DNA of 64,000 nucleotides from Sisyra terminalis (Eukaryota > Arthropoda > Insecta > Neuroptera > Sisyridae). Both the position numbers and the translations under genes were made by a program. The stretch is from positions 8,990,001 to 9,054,000 of the forward strand of contig OY292277.1 of NCBI GenBank assembly GCA_958496175.1, read 5' to 3'. Position 1 is the first letter of the stretch, and every line of letters starts with the position of its first letter. The notes below the pieces were generated by a model that ran no database searches, was not told where the DNA came from, and saw only the letters and a list, made by a program, of their open reading frames with translations. This document shows positions 1 through 12,032 of this stretch, piece after piece.

Positions 1-1135
1 TTGTTGAAGATTTTTTTCCTCCAATTTTCTTCAATACTTGAACCAAGTTTCGTTGGATTATGATCAGAAAACCATAAAGATTTACATCTTGTAATCTGAA
101 AACAAAAAAAACACGTTAAAATGGCATAATTTTTATTTTAAAAATAGCTAGGTAGGTAATGTTTACAAAAATAATGATAGTAATAAGGTTCAGCTTTTAA
201 TCCAAACTATGATGTATTTGAAATTTTAATTTCCACCTACAATAATGCCACATCAAGTTAGTTTAATACGTTAATAAAAAGTTTTTGAATATTCCTAAAC
301 CTTATAAAATCACATATCAACAATAAAGGAAATAAAGTATAGCTATAAGTATATCTATTTATGTTGAACCATCAACATGAAAACCAAAAGCAAGATTTAT
401 CTTTTTTGAAATGTAGTAGGCGGTGAGAATAGATTTAAATGATTGCTTAAGATTTATATTGCTAAGTTTCAGTATTTAAATAAGAATAAAAAAAATCCGA
501 AAAAAAAATCAATAGTAAAATATATGAATGTTTGCAAGATGTAATGATATTATTATAAAAAGCTGCAAAAAATGTTAGCAAACCAAGCAAAACATGACGT
601 ATGTCAATCAATCACAAAAATTATTAATAGAGCTACAAATCATTAACCTTTAATTAATCAATATCTTCATTTATCACCAACTTCACGACATTCCATTTTA
701 ATAATATTACCCAAATTATAAATAATTTCACCAAATTTATCAAAAAACGTTAAGAACAATAATTGGCCCATGTTTATAAACAAATTGTTTTTCAATAATT
801 AAATATTCAAATGGATTTAAGTTGCAAGAAATTAACGAACTAATTTTAATGACAAGTCGACTTGTTTATTAAATTCTGACCTTCAATTATTTCAATTCGG
901 CTACGTTCATTCTTTGCAAATTTGGAATTACATCGCTCGCAATGGGAAACGCAATAACAAAAGAATTTGTTCTTGTCTTATACATTTAATTATTTAATTG
1001 TGTCTTTGTCACTTTAAAAATAATTGTAATTGTAACAATTGATTTTTGAAATAGTTGTTCTTGTCTTTCACATTTAACATTTCATTTCTTCGTTTCTGTC
1101 ACTCCACAATTATCGATCAAGTTAAATAATATTTA
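1..1135 (+). repeat. Family F local repeat, copy 1 (cut by window edge)
   Basis: This non-coding AT-rich segment recurs in the same orientation at 23596 onward and 39813 onward. The first bases align with 23596-23700, so the copy probably extends beyond the left edge of the window. Its best conserved part is about 853-948, which contains the palindrome AAGTCGACTT. That core differs from the other two copies at only a few positions, while the flanks have many substitutions and indels. No TIRs, target duplications or coding potential are visible. It could be a local segmental duplication or an unclassified dispersed element. Confidence 0.75.
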
Positions 1136-1594
1136 AAATAATGTATATTTACATAATATTTTGCAATTGATTTTTAATTTTTCTTGGGAAAAGTAAAACT
1201 AAGAAAATTTGATCAAGAAACAAGACCCCAACGTAATATCTGGTACAAGTTTAAATTTAAATCAAATTGAATTTAGAAAAAATTAAATATAGTTGAAATA
1301 AATGACAACAATTAGTTCACATTTGAAACGATTGACAAAATTGATATTAAAAATATATTGAGAGCAAAAAAAGAGAAAATAAAATATTTAAAAGAAAAAT
1401 TTCAAAAACTTAGCCTCTATTGATAAAATGCACTAAGATAGCAAAAAACAAATTTATGAACCAATTCTTTGTACCGACTGCACCATCGATATTAAGATAA
1501 TATTAGCTAATTGAAGGGCTTGCTGGAAAAATGAGGTAACTCCAAAATTAATTGCACTTTGGGATTTCTACTAATATTCTAAATCTAGACCCAT

Positions 1595-1698
1595 TACTTC
1601 TGTTATTTTGACGCCAGTATTTTGAAAACTTTTGACGGTTTTAAGTCATAATTAAGTCCGACTTTATTGAACTTGACGATATTTTTTTTTTGAAGTTA
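1595..1698 (+). repeat. Helitron-related fragment
   Basis: This stretch matches 32600-32715, which lies inside a Helitron-like element just upstream of its CTAG end. No termini are present here, so it is an internal fragment. Confidence 0.45.
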
Positions 1699-1744
1699 TA
1701 CTTCTTTAGGCGCGTTATGAAAAGTTGATGAGAGTGAAATTTTA

Positions 1745-1853
1745 CGATGCGCGCGCACCCGTGACACAAAATTAACAGAGTGAAGTTGCCCACTAAATCG
1801 GATGCGCGCGCACCATGACACAAAATCTACAGAGTGAAGTTGCCCGCTAAATC
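1745..1853 (+). repeat. Tandem repeat, two units of about 54 bp
   Basis: Two adjacent units each begin with ATGCGCGCGCACC and end with CTAAATCG. They differ at a few positions. The units are far richer in CpG than the surrounding DNA. A related short motif (AGTATAACTTCT then ACGCGCG) occurs at about 3349-3370, so this unit probably belongs to a dispersed family. No function is assigned. Confidence 0.7.
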
Positions 1854-2334
1854 GCTTATGAAGTTGAGGAAAAAATGCTACCAACAAAACAGAAATGGAA
1901 CCTCTGTTAGTGGCGCATGTTGGCACGCATGCCACCTCTGTTCACTGTGTATTTATATTTATAATATTTATCCATATGCTTTGAGTTTCTACAATTAAAC
2001 CACGTGTTTTCAGTGTATTTTCATTATACAAGTGCGAATTTTATATGTACCTCTGAATTATAATCAGAAGTGATTTAAATTGAATATTTAAATCAATACT
2101 AATTAATAGCAGAAAATATCTGTGAAAAAACTGTGCTCATCAACCTTCCTAAGTGCTCCAATACAATTGAGATTAACTATCCGTATGTATTATTTAGTAA
2201 TAAAAATGACAAAATTATTACTTAATAAACTAATAAGTAGGTATATAATAAAATCATGTTTCTCTTTACGACAGACTATCGTCAGTTGCGACGTACCATA
2301 TAATTTTTCTTTGTCACCGCCACCCAATATACTT

Positions 2335-2440
2335 ACACGACTGACAAATGCTAACAATTGGAAATTGATTAAATGAAATCAAAATGACTGTTGAAACAAA
2401 CGACAACAATCATTCAGTTCAAATTTTCAACAATGATGGT
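2335..2440 (+). repeat. Direct repeat, left copy (partner 3028-3130)
   Basis: About 100 bp here, including ACTGACAAATG and a later ATGACTGTTGAAAC, are repeated with substitutions at 3028-3130 in the same orientation. The spacing of about 690 bp suggests an old local duplication. It is non-coding. Confidence 0.55.
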
Positions 2441-2785
2441 ATTTCACTCACACGTATGTGTTTACAATATTTGTATACCTTTGCCGAAATATATGCATAC
2501 ATAATACTAACGTTTGCCTATTATTATTATTATTATTAATAATTTTATTATTATTATAAGAATTAATATGCATTTAAAAGAAAGATATTTTTCTGAAGTT
2601 ATTCGGGGTAATATTTAAAACAATGTAATTAAACTGGATTGATACATTACATTAGAATATATTTTTCTATATTTGAATTAAAAATTAGTTTCAATACATA
2701 GATATGAATGGGTAAATAAAATATACAATCACTATTGCATAAATTTAATTTTTAGGACATCATTATTAGGGATTGTTTATATATA

Positions 2786-3735
2786 TCTATACATGATATT
2801 TAATGCCAACAATCTACTTCTATATGGTAAATGTTTTCGTAAAGTATTTTTCGAGCATGTGATCCAATCTGTTAATTCGGTTAAACGGTTAATACATATA
2901 ATATGGTATATACATTTTGTATAAGTAGCCAAACGTGTAAGCATATAGTATTAATGTACAAATAGCCAATTTAATCTTTTATTTGAAACCCAGTTACATT
3001 CCGTCAAATATTCACAATCCAACACTGGCACAACTGACAAATGACTAAAACTAGCAATTGAATGAAAATGAAATGACAGTTGAAACTAATGACATGGTTG
3101 TTCAAATTTGAGGCAATAATTATTAAATTTGTATTCCACTAAAGTGGATGTATTTAAACTGTATATTCTTTGTCTTTGTCGCAACACATACGTTTTCTTA
3201 TTATGTATTTTGATATTAAAAGTAAATTGTGTTTAGGATTGTATCATATTTTAGTAATCTCAAATCTTATAACTGGTGTGCCAGTTCAGGAACTACCGGA
3301 AGAGGCTACGGCAGTGGATTAAAAACCTATTTTTAACTATACCAAAGAAGTATAACTTCTCACGCGCGTACATAAGTACACACACTGTTTTTTTATGTTT
3401 AGATACTGATTACTTTATGGATTGTTTGGTTCACGGTAGGTATACCTATTACCTACCGTAGGTATACGCAACTAAACATACTCTTTAAGATATTTATAAA
3501 TATTGTTTGAAAATTAATTGATCATTACATACAAATATTTTATTCTAAGCAACAGTCTATTAATTATGATATATCTTTTTAAAATTGACAAAATAGTGTT
3601 TTCAGGAATGAATATGTTTTTCGTAAAAGAAATAAGAAAAATAAAAATGTTCATATACCACTACAAATAGCAAATCTAAGAAGAAAATATAATCTACACC
3701 TATGTTACGCAGACGAAGTCGCGGGGATCAGCTTG
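2786..3735 (+). mobile_element. Probable Helitron with degenerate 3' end
   Basis: The 3' part carries the terminal hairpin and tail (ACGCAGACGAAGTCGCGGGG, then ATCAGCTTG) seen at the ends of the Helitrons finishing at 28734 and 32783. Here CTAG has become CTTG, and the next base is T as expected. A TCTATAC 5' start preceded by A is found at 2786. The pairing of these two ends is inferred. The interior includes one copy of the 2335/3028 direct repeat. No Rep/helicase coding is visible, so the element is non-autonomous. Confidence 0.4.
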
Positions 3736-5047
3736 TCTTTCATTAAATTCCTTTTTATTTTATCTAATGAGTGGGCCTTAAATAATTTGACTTGACAATA
3801 AAAAGTTTTTTGCTTCGCCTATCCTTTTGTTAACTTTAAATTATAAGGGAGAAGAAAAAAAATGGAAAAAAAAAGCCTCATTAAAAATTCATAAACATCC
3901 ATCATTAAATTCATTAAAATATGCCTCATTAATTTCAATATATTGATTGATTTGAAGACGCGCGAGTAATTGAATTTAAAACGAAATTGGTAAACGAAAA
4001 TAAATAACATTTGAAAGGGATCGGTGTAAGGGTGTCAGAAGATGGGAAATTTGATCTGAAAAACCTCCACGTGCACGTCTATTAATTAATTATTGACATT
4101 CAACGAGCCGGGGTCGTAAATTGATGCGAATATATCAGAAAAAACCACCCCTCGAATTCCCACCCCAAAAAAAAGGACCAGGAGATGTATCGGATATATG
4201 TACAAAAAATGTAGCAAACACAAAAGTTTTTGTCAGGAAAAAATTACAATTTCCCCACCATATTTTTCTCCGTTGAGAAATTTGATAAATTACAATATAA
4301 CAATACATATTTTCAGATAATAAATAAATTTTAATATTGGAAATATTTTCTCCTTTGCTCTATTTATACGTTCGTTTCTCTTTTAACGCGTAATAATTTC
4401 TTAAAAGTTTATACATAATGTGGCAGAGAAAGATGCGTTTATATATACATATACTTTATATAGTACTCTGTGTTACATTTACCGTCAATCTTTATCGGGA
4501 AAATACCCAATTTCCTCCAGAAAAATGTTTTACGCGAACGTCGAATATGGTAAATGTTTTCCTTTCGCCGTATATTTTTAATAAATGTTTGTTGATTTTG
4601 TTGCTAAAAGCAACCCTTACGCTGAAAGCGTTGTTTGTGTTTTCTGTATCAAAGTATGAAATTTTTTTTCTTACAATTTAATAAAATTAGAGTGAAATTT
4701 GTGTATAATGTTTAATGAATTTTTATGGATAAAAAATTATCTTTAAAAAATCTCCTAAGAGGTTTATATTACCATAATGGAAATGATTTCAATTTAACGT
4801 ATTATGCGTGTCACACTTAATTTTCAAACCATTAAAATATGCTTTATAGAAAAAAAATACATACATTTTTAATTGAAGAAAAATGTAGGGTATTCATTAC
4901 CACATAATCATTCAAAAAAAAAAATTATTTACTTATAATTTTTATTGAAGTTGTGATGGTTAATCTAATTCATTGGTGAGGAAAAACCCGTTAGAATTAT
5001 AGGTCAAAATTAATAATGTTATGATTTTTCCACTATATGATATCCAT
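3736..5047. other. Apparently single-copy AT-rich DNA
   Basis: I see no match to other parts of the window and no recognisable gene. An 87-codon ORF at 4418-4681 has no recognisable motif and is probably chance. Confidence 0.5.
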
Positions 5048-5347
5048 TAGACTGATTAAAAAAAAATTATGAATTTTATTTTTCTTAATTATATCGAAAA
5101 TATTGTCGGAATTGACAAAAAAAATCCTATGAAAGTTTAAGTTCTTAATATTGATATTAAGAGGTGCCGCATCGCAAATTTCGATTTTCCATTTAAATAA
5201 CATGGGAACAATATTCTCTTGCACTTTGGAGTTTTATAGCTCACGTTAGTGACAATATTTCGGAATGTCCAAGGTATATTCTTGTAGAAAATTGAACGAT
5301 CTACAAAAAAGGTCAAGAAAGGTACAAGTTTTTGAAATATATTGTCT
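5048..5347 (+). mobile_element. Family C fold-back element, left arm only
   Basis: It begins with the family C terminus TAGACTGATT and runs through the family's internal landmarks: the TTAATATTGATATTAAG box, the CCATTTAAATAACATGG box, the TTATAGCTCACG box and the GATCTACAAAAAAGGTC box. The match then stops abruptly where a Helitron-related segment begins. No right arm or TSD can be found, so the copy is truncated. Confidence 0.75.
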
Positions 5348-6660
5348 CGACTCCCAAATGAACCTTTTTCTCAAAACTATTACACTACTGCAATGTACAA
5401 AACTACCGCGAAATAAAAAATTTGTTCAATTGCACGAAATCCAGTTTTTCCAGAATCAAGTATAACCATTGTGTATCTATGGACTTATTATTAAAATATC
5501 TGAACTTCAACTATATAATTAAACCATTTTCTTTTAGTTCGCCGAATTATTCGCTACTCGATATTCGCTCACTAATATATTTATTTATGAATACGTATTT
5601 CGGATTTTTAGGTTTACAATATGTGAAAGCCAAAAAACTTAATGCTCACTTATAAACTTAATTTAACCATTTTCAGATATATCTATCAGAGTTTAAATTT
5701 TTAAGCAGACCTTAAGTTATTGTTTCTAATATTAAACCAACTTTGTTTTATTTTAAGCGATAATACCTTTCGTTTATAACAGTACTTTGATAATTAAATT
5801 TCGATTGTTTATTAGACATTTTGCTGTACAAACTTTGTCCCCGTTTTTCACTCTTTTAGAGGATGAATTATCAAAAAGCCTTTCCTTATTATATATCTGC
5901 ATCGTAAAAGGAAAACACTTTCCAAATTTCATCGATACAAATATGCATTTATATTGGAAAATACAATGTAAAACGAAAAAAATTATGACTTTTATTTTGA
6001 TTATCATGACTAAAAAGCAATTCGATTTCGCTCATTTAGACGTTGTGCATACAAAATTGTTGAAAATAGGTGGAAAACGTGGAAATAAATTCGAATATTT
6101 TATTTATTTTCAATAACAATAATTGTTTTTCAAAATGTTCTAAATACCGAAGAAAAGTTAGTTTGGAAGAATTTATATTTTAATTAATAATAAACTATAT
6201 GACAAAAAATTATTATAATTGCTCCAGATCACAATCATTGGTTCATAAAAATTAGAGTTTAAAAAGTTTGATTGTTGAAAAACAAACAAAAATTAAAAAC
6301 CGCCTCTGTGGTATTTGGTATCAGTACCTACTACTTAACTTTTATACTAATTAAGTGAAATGACCTTATTTAAAATACTGTTTTTAAAATGATATAACAA
6401 AAACAGAAACTTATTATTAATTAATTATTAATGTATTAAGTACACTTATTAAATTCAAAATTTCGATTGTTGATTGTTCAATTGCAACAATACTTTATTT
6501 TGCTAAAATAAAAGATTTTTTATATCTAAAATAAAAGTAGCTTATGTTACTCCTTATTACATCAGCTACCTGCCAATAAAAGTCCCGTCAAAATAGGTTC
6601 AGCCATTTCAGAGATTAGCCGGAACAAACAGACCGACAGACATAAATTTAAAAAAATGTT
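5348..6660. mobile_element. Helitron-related mosaic element
   Basis: The left part matches the reverse complement of 32325-32600. The middle matches 48340-49190 directly, and 6070-6330 matches the reverse complement of 28420-28680, which lies inside the complete Helitron. The last 110 bp (6545-6655) contain GTTCAGCCATTTCAGAGATT and a GACCGACAGACA tract, a type of 3' tail common in insect retro- and rolling-circle elements (from memory). Termini are not resolved. ORFs on both strands are AT-rich shadows with no known domain. Confidence 0.5.
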
Positions 6661-6694
6661 TTTTTCGTGTAAGTACCATATACCATATACTCAT

Positions 6695-7762
6695 TAAGGT
6701 GTCCGTTATTTCCCAAATTGATTTTTTTACAGCGATCGCCCCCTGAATTTTTAGTTTAAAACACAAAAAAAATTATCCAATACAATTAAGCTCTTAAATT
6801 CTTGATTAAACCGTGCCGGAATCATGTTACTTTTACCATTTAAATACATTGGATTATTTGACTTTTTACTTTTAATTTTTTTTCTCAGAAACAAATGAAT
6901 AAAAAATTTGAAATTAAATTATTCTAACGTAAAACTTTACGCTCTACAAAAAAGGTCTCTTATGAATTTTCGATTAAATCACTCCATTAAGAGTTATTCA
7001 ACATTTAACTTTTTAACGATAATCAATCGACTATAGGCTCAATAAAAATGATGTTGACTACAAGTTCTAAGAAATTTCTCATAGATGCCGTCAGGTGAAA
7101 TGGTAAAAATTCGAATAATAATTGAACTTTTGTCGATAGTCTCATTAATTAGTATGAAATTCACTTCGTAGGTACAAAATATTGATTAAAGTATCAAAAT
7201 TTATCCTGGATAAATTGAATTTCATGACTATAGCAAATTCGGATCTTTTGTCACCGGTTTTAATTGTCAAAAAATGATTTTTTGTTTGTTTAATTTTCAG
7301 TTCAAGCCATAAAATTAACACAAATAATCACTTGTGCTCTAATGATAATAATTTTTATCTTCTCTTCCAATGATTTTATAGTTAAAAAAAGTAAAAATGA
7401 GCAAAAAGTTGAAAATATTGCAAGATTTATATTAGGCACAAGTTAAATGTTGAATAACTTTTAATGGAGTGATTTAATCGAAAATTTGTTAGAGACCTTT
7501 TTTGTAGAGTGTTAAATTTTACGTCAGAATAATTTGAATTTAAATCTTTTCATACATTTGTTTCTGAGAAAAAAAAGTAAAAGTAAAAAGTCAAATAATT
7601 CCATGTTATTTAAATGGTAAAAGTAACATGATTCCGACACGATTTAATCAAGAAATTAAGAGCTTAATTGTATTGGATAATTTTTTTTATATCTTAAACT
7701 AAAAATTCAGGGGGTGATCGCTGTAAAAAATTAATTTGGGAAATTAATAAATTAAAACCCTA
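6695..7762. mobile_element. Family D fold-back element (1,068 bp)
   Basis: Two long inverted arms of about 350 bp surround a spacer. The left end is TAAGGTGTCCGTTATTTCCC; the right end is decayed (TTGGGAAATTAAT... then ACCCTA), but the second copy at 18717-19788 shows the intact form GGACACCCTA. Flanks ATACTCAT (6687-6694) and ATACTTAC (7763-7770) match at 6 of 8 bases, fitting an old 8-bp TSD. Each arm contains CGATCGCCCCCTGAATTTT, an AAGCTCTTAA box and a GCTCTACAAAAAAGGTCTCT box. There is no coding capacity, so mobilisation would need a transposase in trans. Confidence 0.85.
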
Positions 7763-7770
7763 ATACTTAC

Positions 7771-9353
7771 ATATGCATGTAGTAAAAAGCGGTTATTTCA
7801 ATATTACAGCAACTCCAATTTTATTTATATGTATGCTTGTATGTATAGATATGACAATGAATTCAAATCTTTGCCAATACTTTGACCCATTTAGGGTTAA
7901 AAATAAAAAATAATTCCAAAAAATTATTAACTTAACGTATCGTTAGCGTAATCACTTAACTTGAATTTTCCCGTATAAAATAAGCGGAAGAGCTTTTGAA
8001 AGACGCTCCATCGATTCGAATCCCATTCACTAACGTAAATTTAATCGCTTCCCTTCTGTACTCGTCTTTTGCCCACAACTCTGATTAACGTTTTCATTCT
8101 CTAAATCTTCCCCCAAACGCAAAACAGCTCAAATTCCTCAACATTTTCCTTGCAATCCTCACAGTAAATTTAATTCTGTCTAATAGAATTTTAAAAGGCG
8201 AAACGAAAACGTTTTTCATCCGAAAACCGATACATTACACTGATCAAAGTTTAATCGTATATACCACAAGCTATCTTAAATTCATCCCCGAACGATTTCG
8301 GATGTATAAAAGCATAAAACTTCCACTAGTGATTTTCAAGAAGTTTCCGAGAAAAACTACCATTTAATTCACTAGAAACAAAATATTTTAAACTTTAACC
8401 TTTGAACATATTTCCAGCAGTGTGTTGCTTTTCCAACCCTTAAAAATCTCATCCCCTTCCCATTACATCCGTGTTTATCTGCGTGTACAGCGCTTTAATT
8501 ACAGATTCCTTTAAGATATCAGCTTCAACTACCTTCTCAGTAAAAGCTTTTGTAAGTGAAGAGAAATTATAATTTTATATAAATATATGCTCTCCGTCTC
8601 GACTCAACAACATCCTTAAAACCATATCCTCATCTTCCTTCCACCTTCACACTAGTTCTCTTAAGAGCTTCGTTTTTATTTCTTTTGCTTTTCTGCTTGA
8701 AAAAAAGCCAATTAAGTAGTACGGATAGTGAAAGATATTCAACAAATGCAGACATTTAAGCGAGAATTTTTCAAGAAAAAAGGATTAGTTGAAATATTTA
8801 AGGCGATAATAAAAAGGGGATGGCTTGCATTTTAATGAGGAGATTCAGAAGAAAATTAGAAGATGGGAATGGCCATAAATGGCCATGAAAACTTTTCGAG
8901 ACCGACAGAATAAATTAAAACGGAAACCTTCGGAAGTAAATGTTTATCTTTGGAAATATTTGCATTGAAATTTTTAATCGTTTTATCAAGATATAGATCT
9001 TGTATTTGTACTTCAATAGCAGTGCAAGACTTTGACGAAGAACTAGAGTATATCTGGACTGGATTTATTTCAAGAAGAACCTGAGGCCTTATATACCAAA
9101 GCTTAGATACAGTAAAGAAAACTATAAATTTAAATTCATTTTTTCAACTCATTTTCGTTCGGTTTTCTTCAAAATTGCAATGTAAATCTTAGCAAAGAAA
9201 ATTCTGTCTTATTTTTTGGGTTGTACGATAATTAATAAATTTTTTTACCATAACTGATGATGCAGAAAAGCTCAACATATTGAATTCAATCATTTAATTT
9301 ATACTTACAACAGCTTGGTTACGTATACAAAGCGGATATTTGGGCTCCTCACG
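7771..9353. other. Apparently single-copy DNA
   Basis: No repeat match or recognisable coding. A weak exon-like stretch at 8505-8551 (TTTAATTACAG before it, GTAAGTG after it) is open in one frame. The acceptor's pyrimidine tract is poor, so chance is likely. Confidence 0.4.
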
Positions 9354-9500
9354 AAGTAAAGGTAACCCAAGGTTTATATATTACACGGGTTGCCCCATTA
9401 GAAAAAAAATATGACGTCATACGAAGAATTTTGAAATTTGAAACAGTCTGAAGATATGTACGAATTTTTTCTTCATACCCAACTTTTACTTCATAACCAT
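9354..9500 (-). mobile_element. Diverged relative of the MITE at 40774-40944
   Basis: This stretch matches the reverse complement of 40774-40944, including AAGTAAAG at the left, ATGACGTCATACGAAGAATT in the middle and CAGTCTGAAGATATGTACG. Similarity fades toward the right, so no second terminus or TSD can be given. Confidence 0.6.
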
Positions 9501-9723
9501 CCTTACAATATACGACTCTTTGTTGGGTCGTAACCAAAACGACTCAATTCTACAAAGAATCATTAAGAGTGCTAAAAAATGAATAATTTATTTATGATAT
9601 TGTTGTATGAAAACGATCAAGAACCAAGAAAAATGAGTCCCGACAATCGACATCCAATGCCAATATTCCCTAAAAGAAATCTAGGCTTTCTATGTGGCAT
9701 TACAAAGATATAGGCTACATTAA

Positions 9724-10451
9724 GGGGTTATATACAGTTGGCATTTTCAAAAAATCGATTTTTTATTATTTTTTTTTTTCTTAATGTACATACATTTAAG
9801 AATACATACAGAAAATTTCATATCGTTTCGGTGAATATTTTCGAAGTTACACTCAAATTTGAAAAAAAAAAATGTATCCTGTATGTAAAGTGCTTTTCAA
9901 ACTTTAAACGCGTTTTTCTCAAAATAGTGTTTTCAAAGTCGGTGACCAACATTACTCCAAAACGGCTAAACCGATTAGTCTCAAATTTTAACACGAGCTT
10001 CTTAAATATATTTCTTAGTAATTAATCGAAGATTTTTTCTCACCGATAAATATTATTTCTTTAGTATACAATTTAGGGTCGAAATTTTGGTCAAAAATCG
10101 ATTTTTTTTTGAGAAACCGCCATTTTGTTGAAAAAAAATTATTTTGCTTATTCCTTCGATTAATTACTAGATTTAATATTACTTGAACGAAATCTGTTTG
10201 GTTTTTTAAATTCAGAGGATCCAGTTCAGAGATATAGTGGTCACCGCAAAACGTCTTTTTTGAGAGGAGCTCCCGGAGATCAGCTGTAGCTCCTTTCCAA
10301 ATAAATATTTTTACTAATACTAAGTCTTAAAATACAGTTAAAAGGTAACATAATATGTGTACACATTTTGAGATCAATAAATTTAAAAGTTTTCTCTGAA
10401 AAAATTCTGGAAAATTCGCTTTTTTTCGGCCTTCTAACTGTATATAACCCC
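9724..10451. mobile_element. 728-bp MITE flanked by TTAA
   Basis: The ends are perfect inverted repeats of GGGGTTATATACAGTT, and the element sits between two TTAA tetranucleotides (9720-9723 and 10452-10455). TTAA duplications are typical of piggyBac and Sola3 superfamilies; the GGGG start does not match the usual piggyBac CCC start, so the superfamily is left open. The inside has a smaller inverted repeat around TAATTAATCGAAG (near 10018) and CTTCGATTAATTA (near 10157). The 95-codon ORF inside looks like AT-rich noise. Confidence 0.85.
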
Positions 10452-10674
10452 TTAAGCTGCTTCCAAGAAACCAAACTATTGATTCAAATGCCTACTTTTG
10501 TCAAATATCAAAATTAAACTAAGAAATCAAGAAAAAACACCCTAAACTAGCCAATTACAAAGGTGTGATGACCAGGATAACGCCAGACCCCATTTTTCAT
10601 TGATAACCCATCAAATATTAACTGAGCTTAATTGGGAACTGATGCCAAATATTTCCTATAGCCCCGACTTAGTA

Positions 10675-11570
10675 TGGGAACACGGGGCGGAATGGGGTAC
10701 CGGGGCGAAATGGGAAATGGAATTAGTGCTTGTTACAGGTGACAAAAACGCGTAAAAATCATACTCAATGTTCAATTAAGTGTACTGCATTATAAAAAGT
10801 GGCTATCGCCAGAAAAGAGTGCAGTTGTTTTTATTTTTATCAAAAGTCGAAATAAACGTTTCCGAATTCTAATTTTTGCAAAGTAACACTAAGGTAATTA
10901 TCTTATGTTCTATTTTTTGTTGGAATATTAACATGACATGTTTGTTAAAACATACTGTTAACTAACTAAAAGCCTTATGATAATTCAAATAGAACCAATA
11001 TATCCTGCCATAATAGTCGTCCTTGTGGGAAAGGTGCTTTAGGGCCCAATGGTTGGGGCAGAATGGGATATACAATTCAGATAGAAGTTTTTATTTTATC
11101 AGCTAATAGTGCGTACTTATCTAAGGAAAACTAGCCGACAGTCCATATATAAGAAAGGTTGGAAGATGCAGAGGTAATCTGCTTATAATGTCAGGATTTA
11201 TACTCCAAATCTAATGAAAGCTGGTGTCCTGCAGTATTTGTCAAAAATGGGCACATTTGGCATGTGCTGGGCTAAACACGATGATGACAATGTCTTCATC
11301 TGCGAACTAAGCCAATAACAAGTATCTTACAGCCCCTCAGACTCATTTCCCATTGTGCCTCAGAGGGTAGGGCAGAATGGGAAATTTCCTTTTATTTTTG
11401 AAACCTAATTTTTTAATATCAATTATTAATTTAAATCAATTAAACCTTTTTTTATTTGTAGAGAATGAATTAAATAAATTTATAAATTACAAAACAATGA
11501 GATTGTTTCTTTAAATCTCTGGTAAGTTGTAATAAAAACTTAGGTACCCCGTTCCACCGTAGGTTCCCCT
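10675..11570 (+). mobile_element. TIR element, possibly pogo-like, internally deleted
   Basis: Imperfect inverted ends share GGGAAC...CGG...GGAA.GGGGTACC (10675-10702 and 11543-11570) and are flanked by TA on both sides. GGGGCGAAATGGGAAA-like phrases recur inside at about 10703, 11054 and 11351. A degenerate PHD-type zinc finger lies inside (see 11162-11312). PHD fingers downstream of a pogo-family DDE domain are known in insect genomes, but no DDE domain is visible here, so the family is an inference. Confidence 0.55.
11162..11312 (+). pseudogene. Degenerate PHD-type zinc finger of a transposase
   Basis: Reading the + strand with one stop (near 11190) and two frame changes gives a C-x2-C start (VIC..CQDLYSK), then ESW, then CQKWAHLACAGLNT and finally DDDNVFICEL. 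This spacing of Cys, Trp, His and Cys residues is that of a PHD finger. It lies inside a TIR element, so it is most likely the C-terminal end of a transposon protein rather than a host chromatin gene. Broken by stop and frameshifts; not expected to be functional. Confidence 0.6.
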
Positions 11571-11578
11571 TACTATCA

Positions 11579-12030
11579 GATTATCATTTGTTCAAAATTT
11601 GTTCTTGAAAACCATGAAAATGGTATAACTTTCGATTCCGATCAAGCTGTTACTTAAATGGGTTGGACCCAATCTTCGATTCTAAAATCCCTTTAAAAGT
11701 TCCATCGAACGTGGAACTTTTCAACTTATCGAAAGATGACAAAAGGCCATCCAACAAAATGGTCAATATATTATTGATTTATTTTTGTTGATAACATAAA
11801 TAAATTTAATTTGAAAAATATAAAAAAAACGACTTTAAAATCGAACAATTTCCAAATATCAGAAGTTTCAAATACTATATTTAATTTGTTTTTCATGATT
11901 TTTTTTTTGAAAAATTTAGGTATAAGAACGATTCTGCCAAAGCTCTTTAATTTTTCAAAATGCTAAAATATTATTTATGGTATGAATTCACTACATTCCA
12001 CAAAAAGCATAGGGCTATAAGCACAATGAA
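11579..12030. other. No gene or repeat recognised
   Basis: AT-rich DNA with no match in the window and no coding signal. Confidence 0.4.
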
Positions 12031-12032
12031 TC

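Noticed and set aside
7990..8040. B-box-like GATTCGAATCCCATTC, possible tRNA or SINE
   Set aside because: No A-box or cloverleaf can be formed around it and no repeat copies are present in the window.
8505..8551. Second exon-like segment with GTAAGTG donor
   Set aside because: The acceptor has a poor pyrimidine tract and the donor follows TTTT; too weak to list as a feature.
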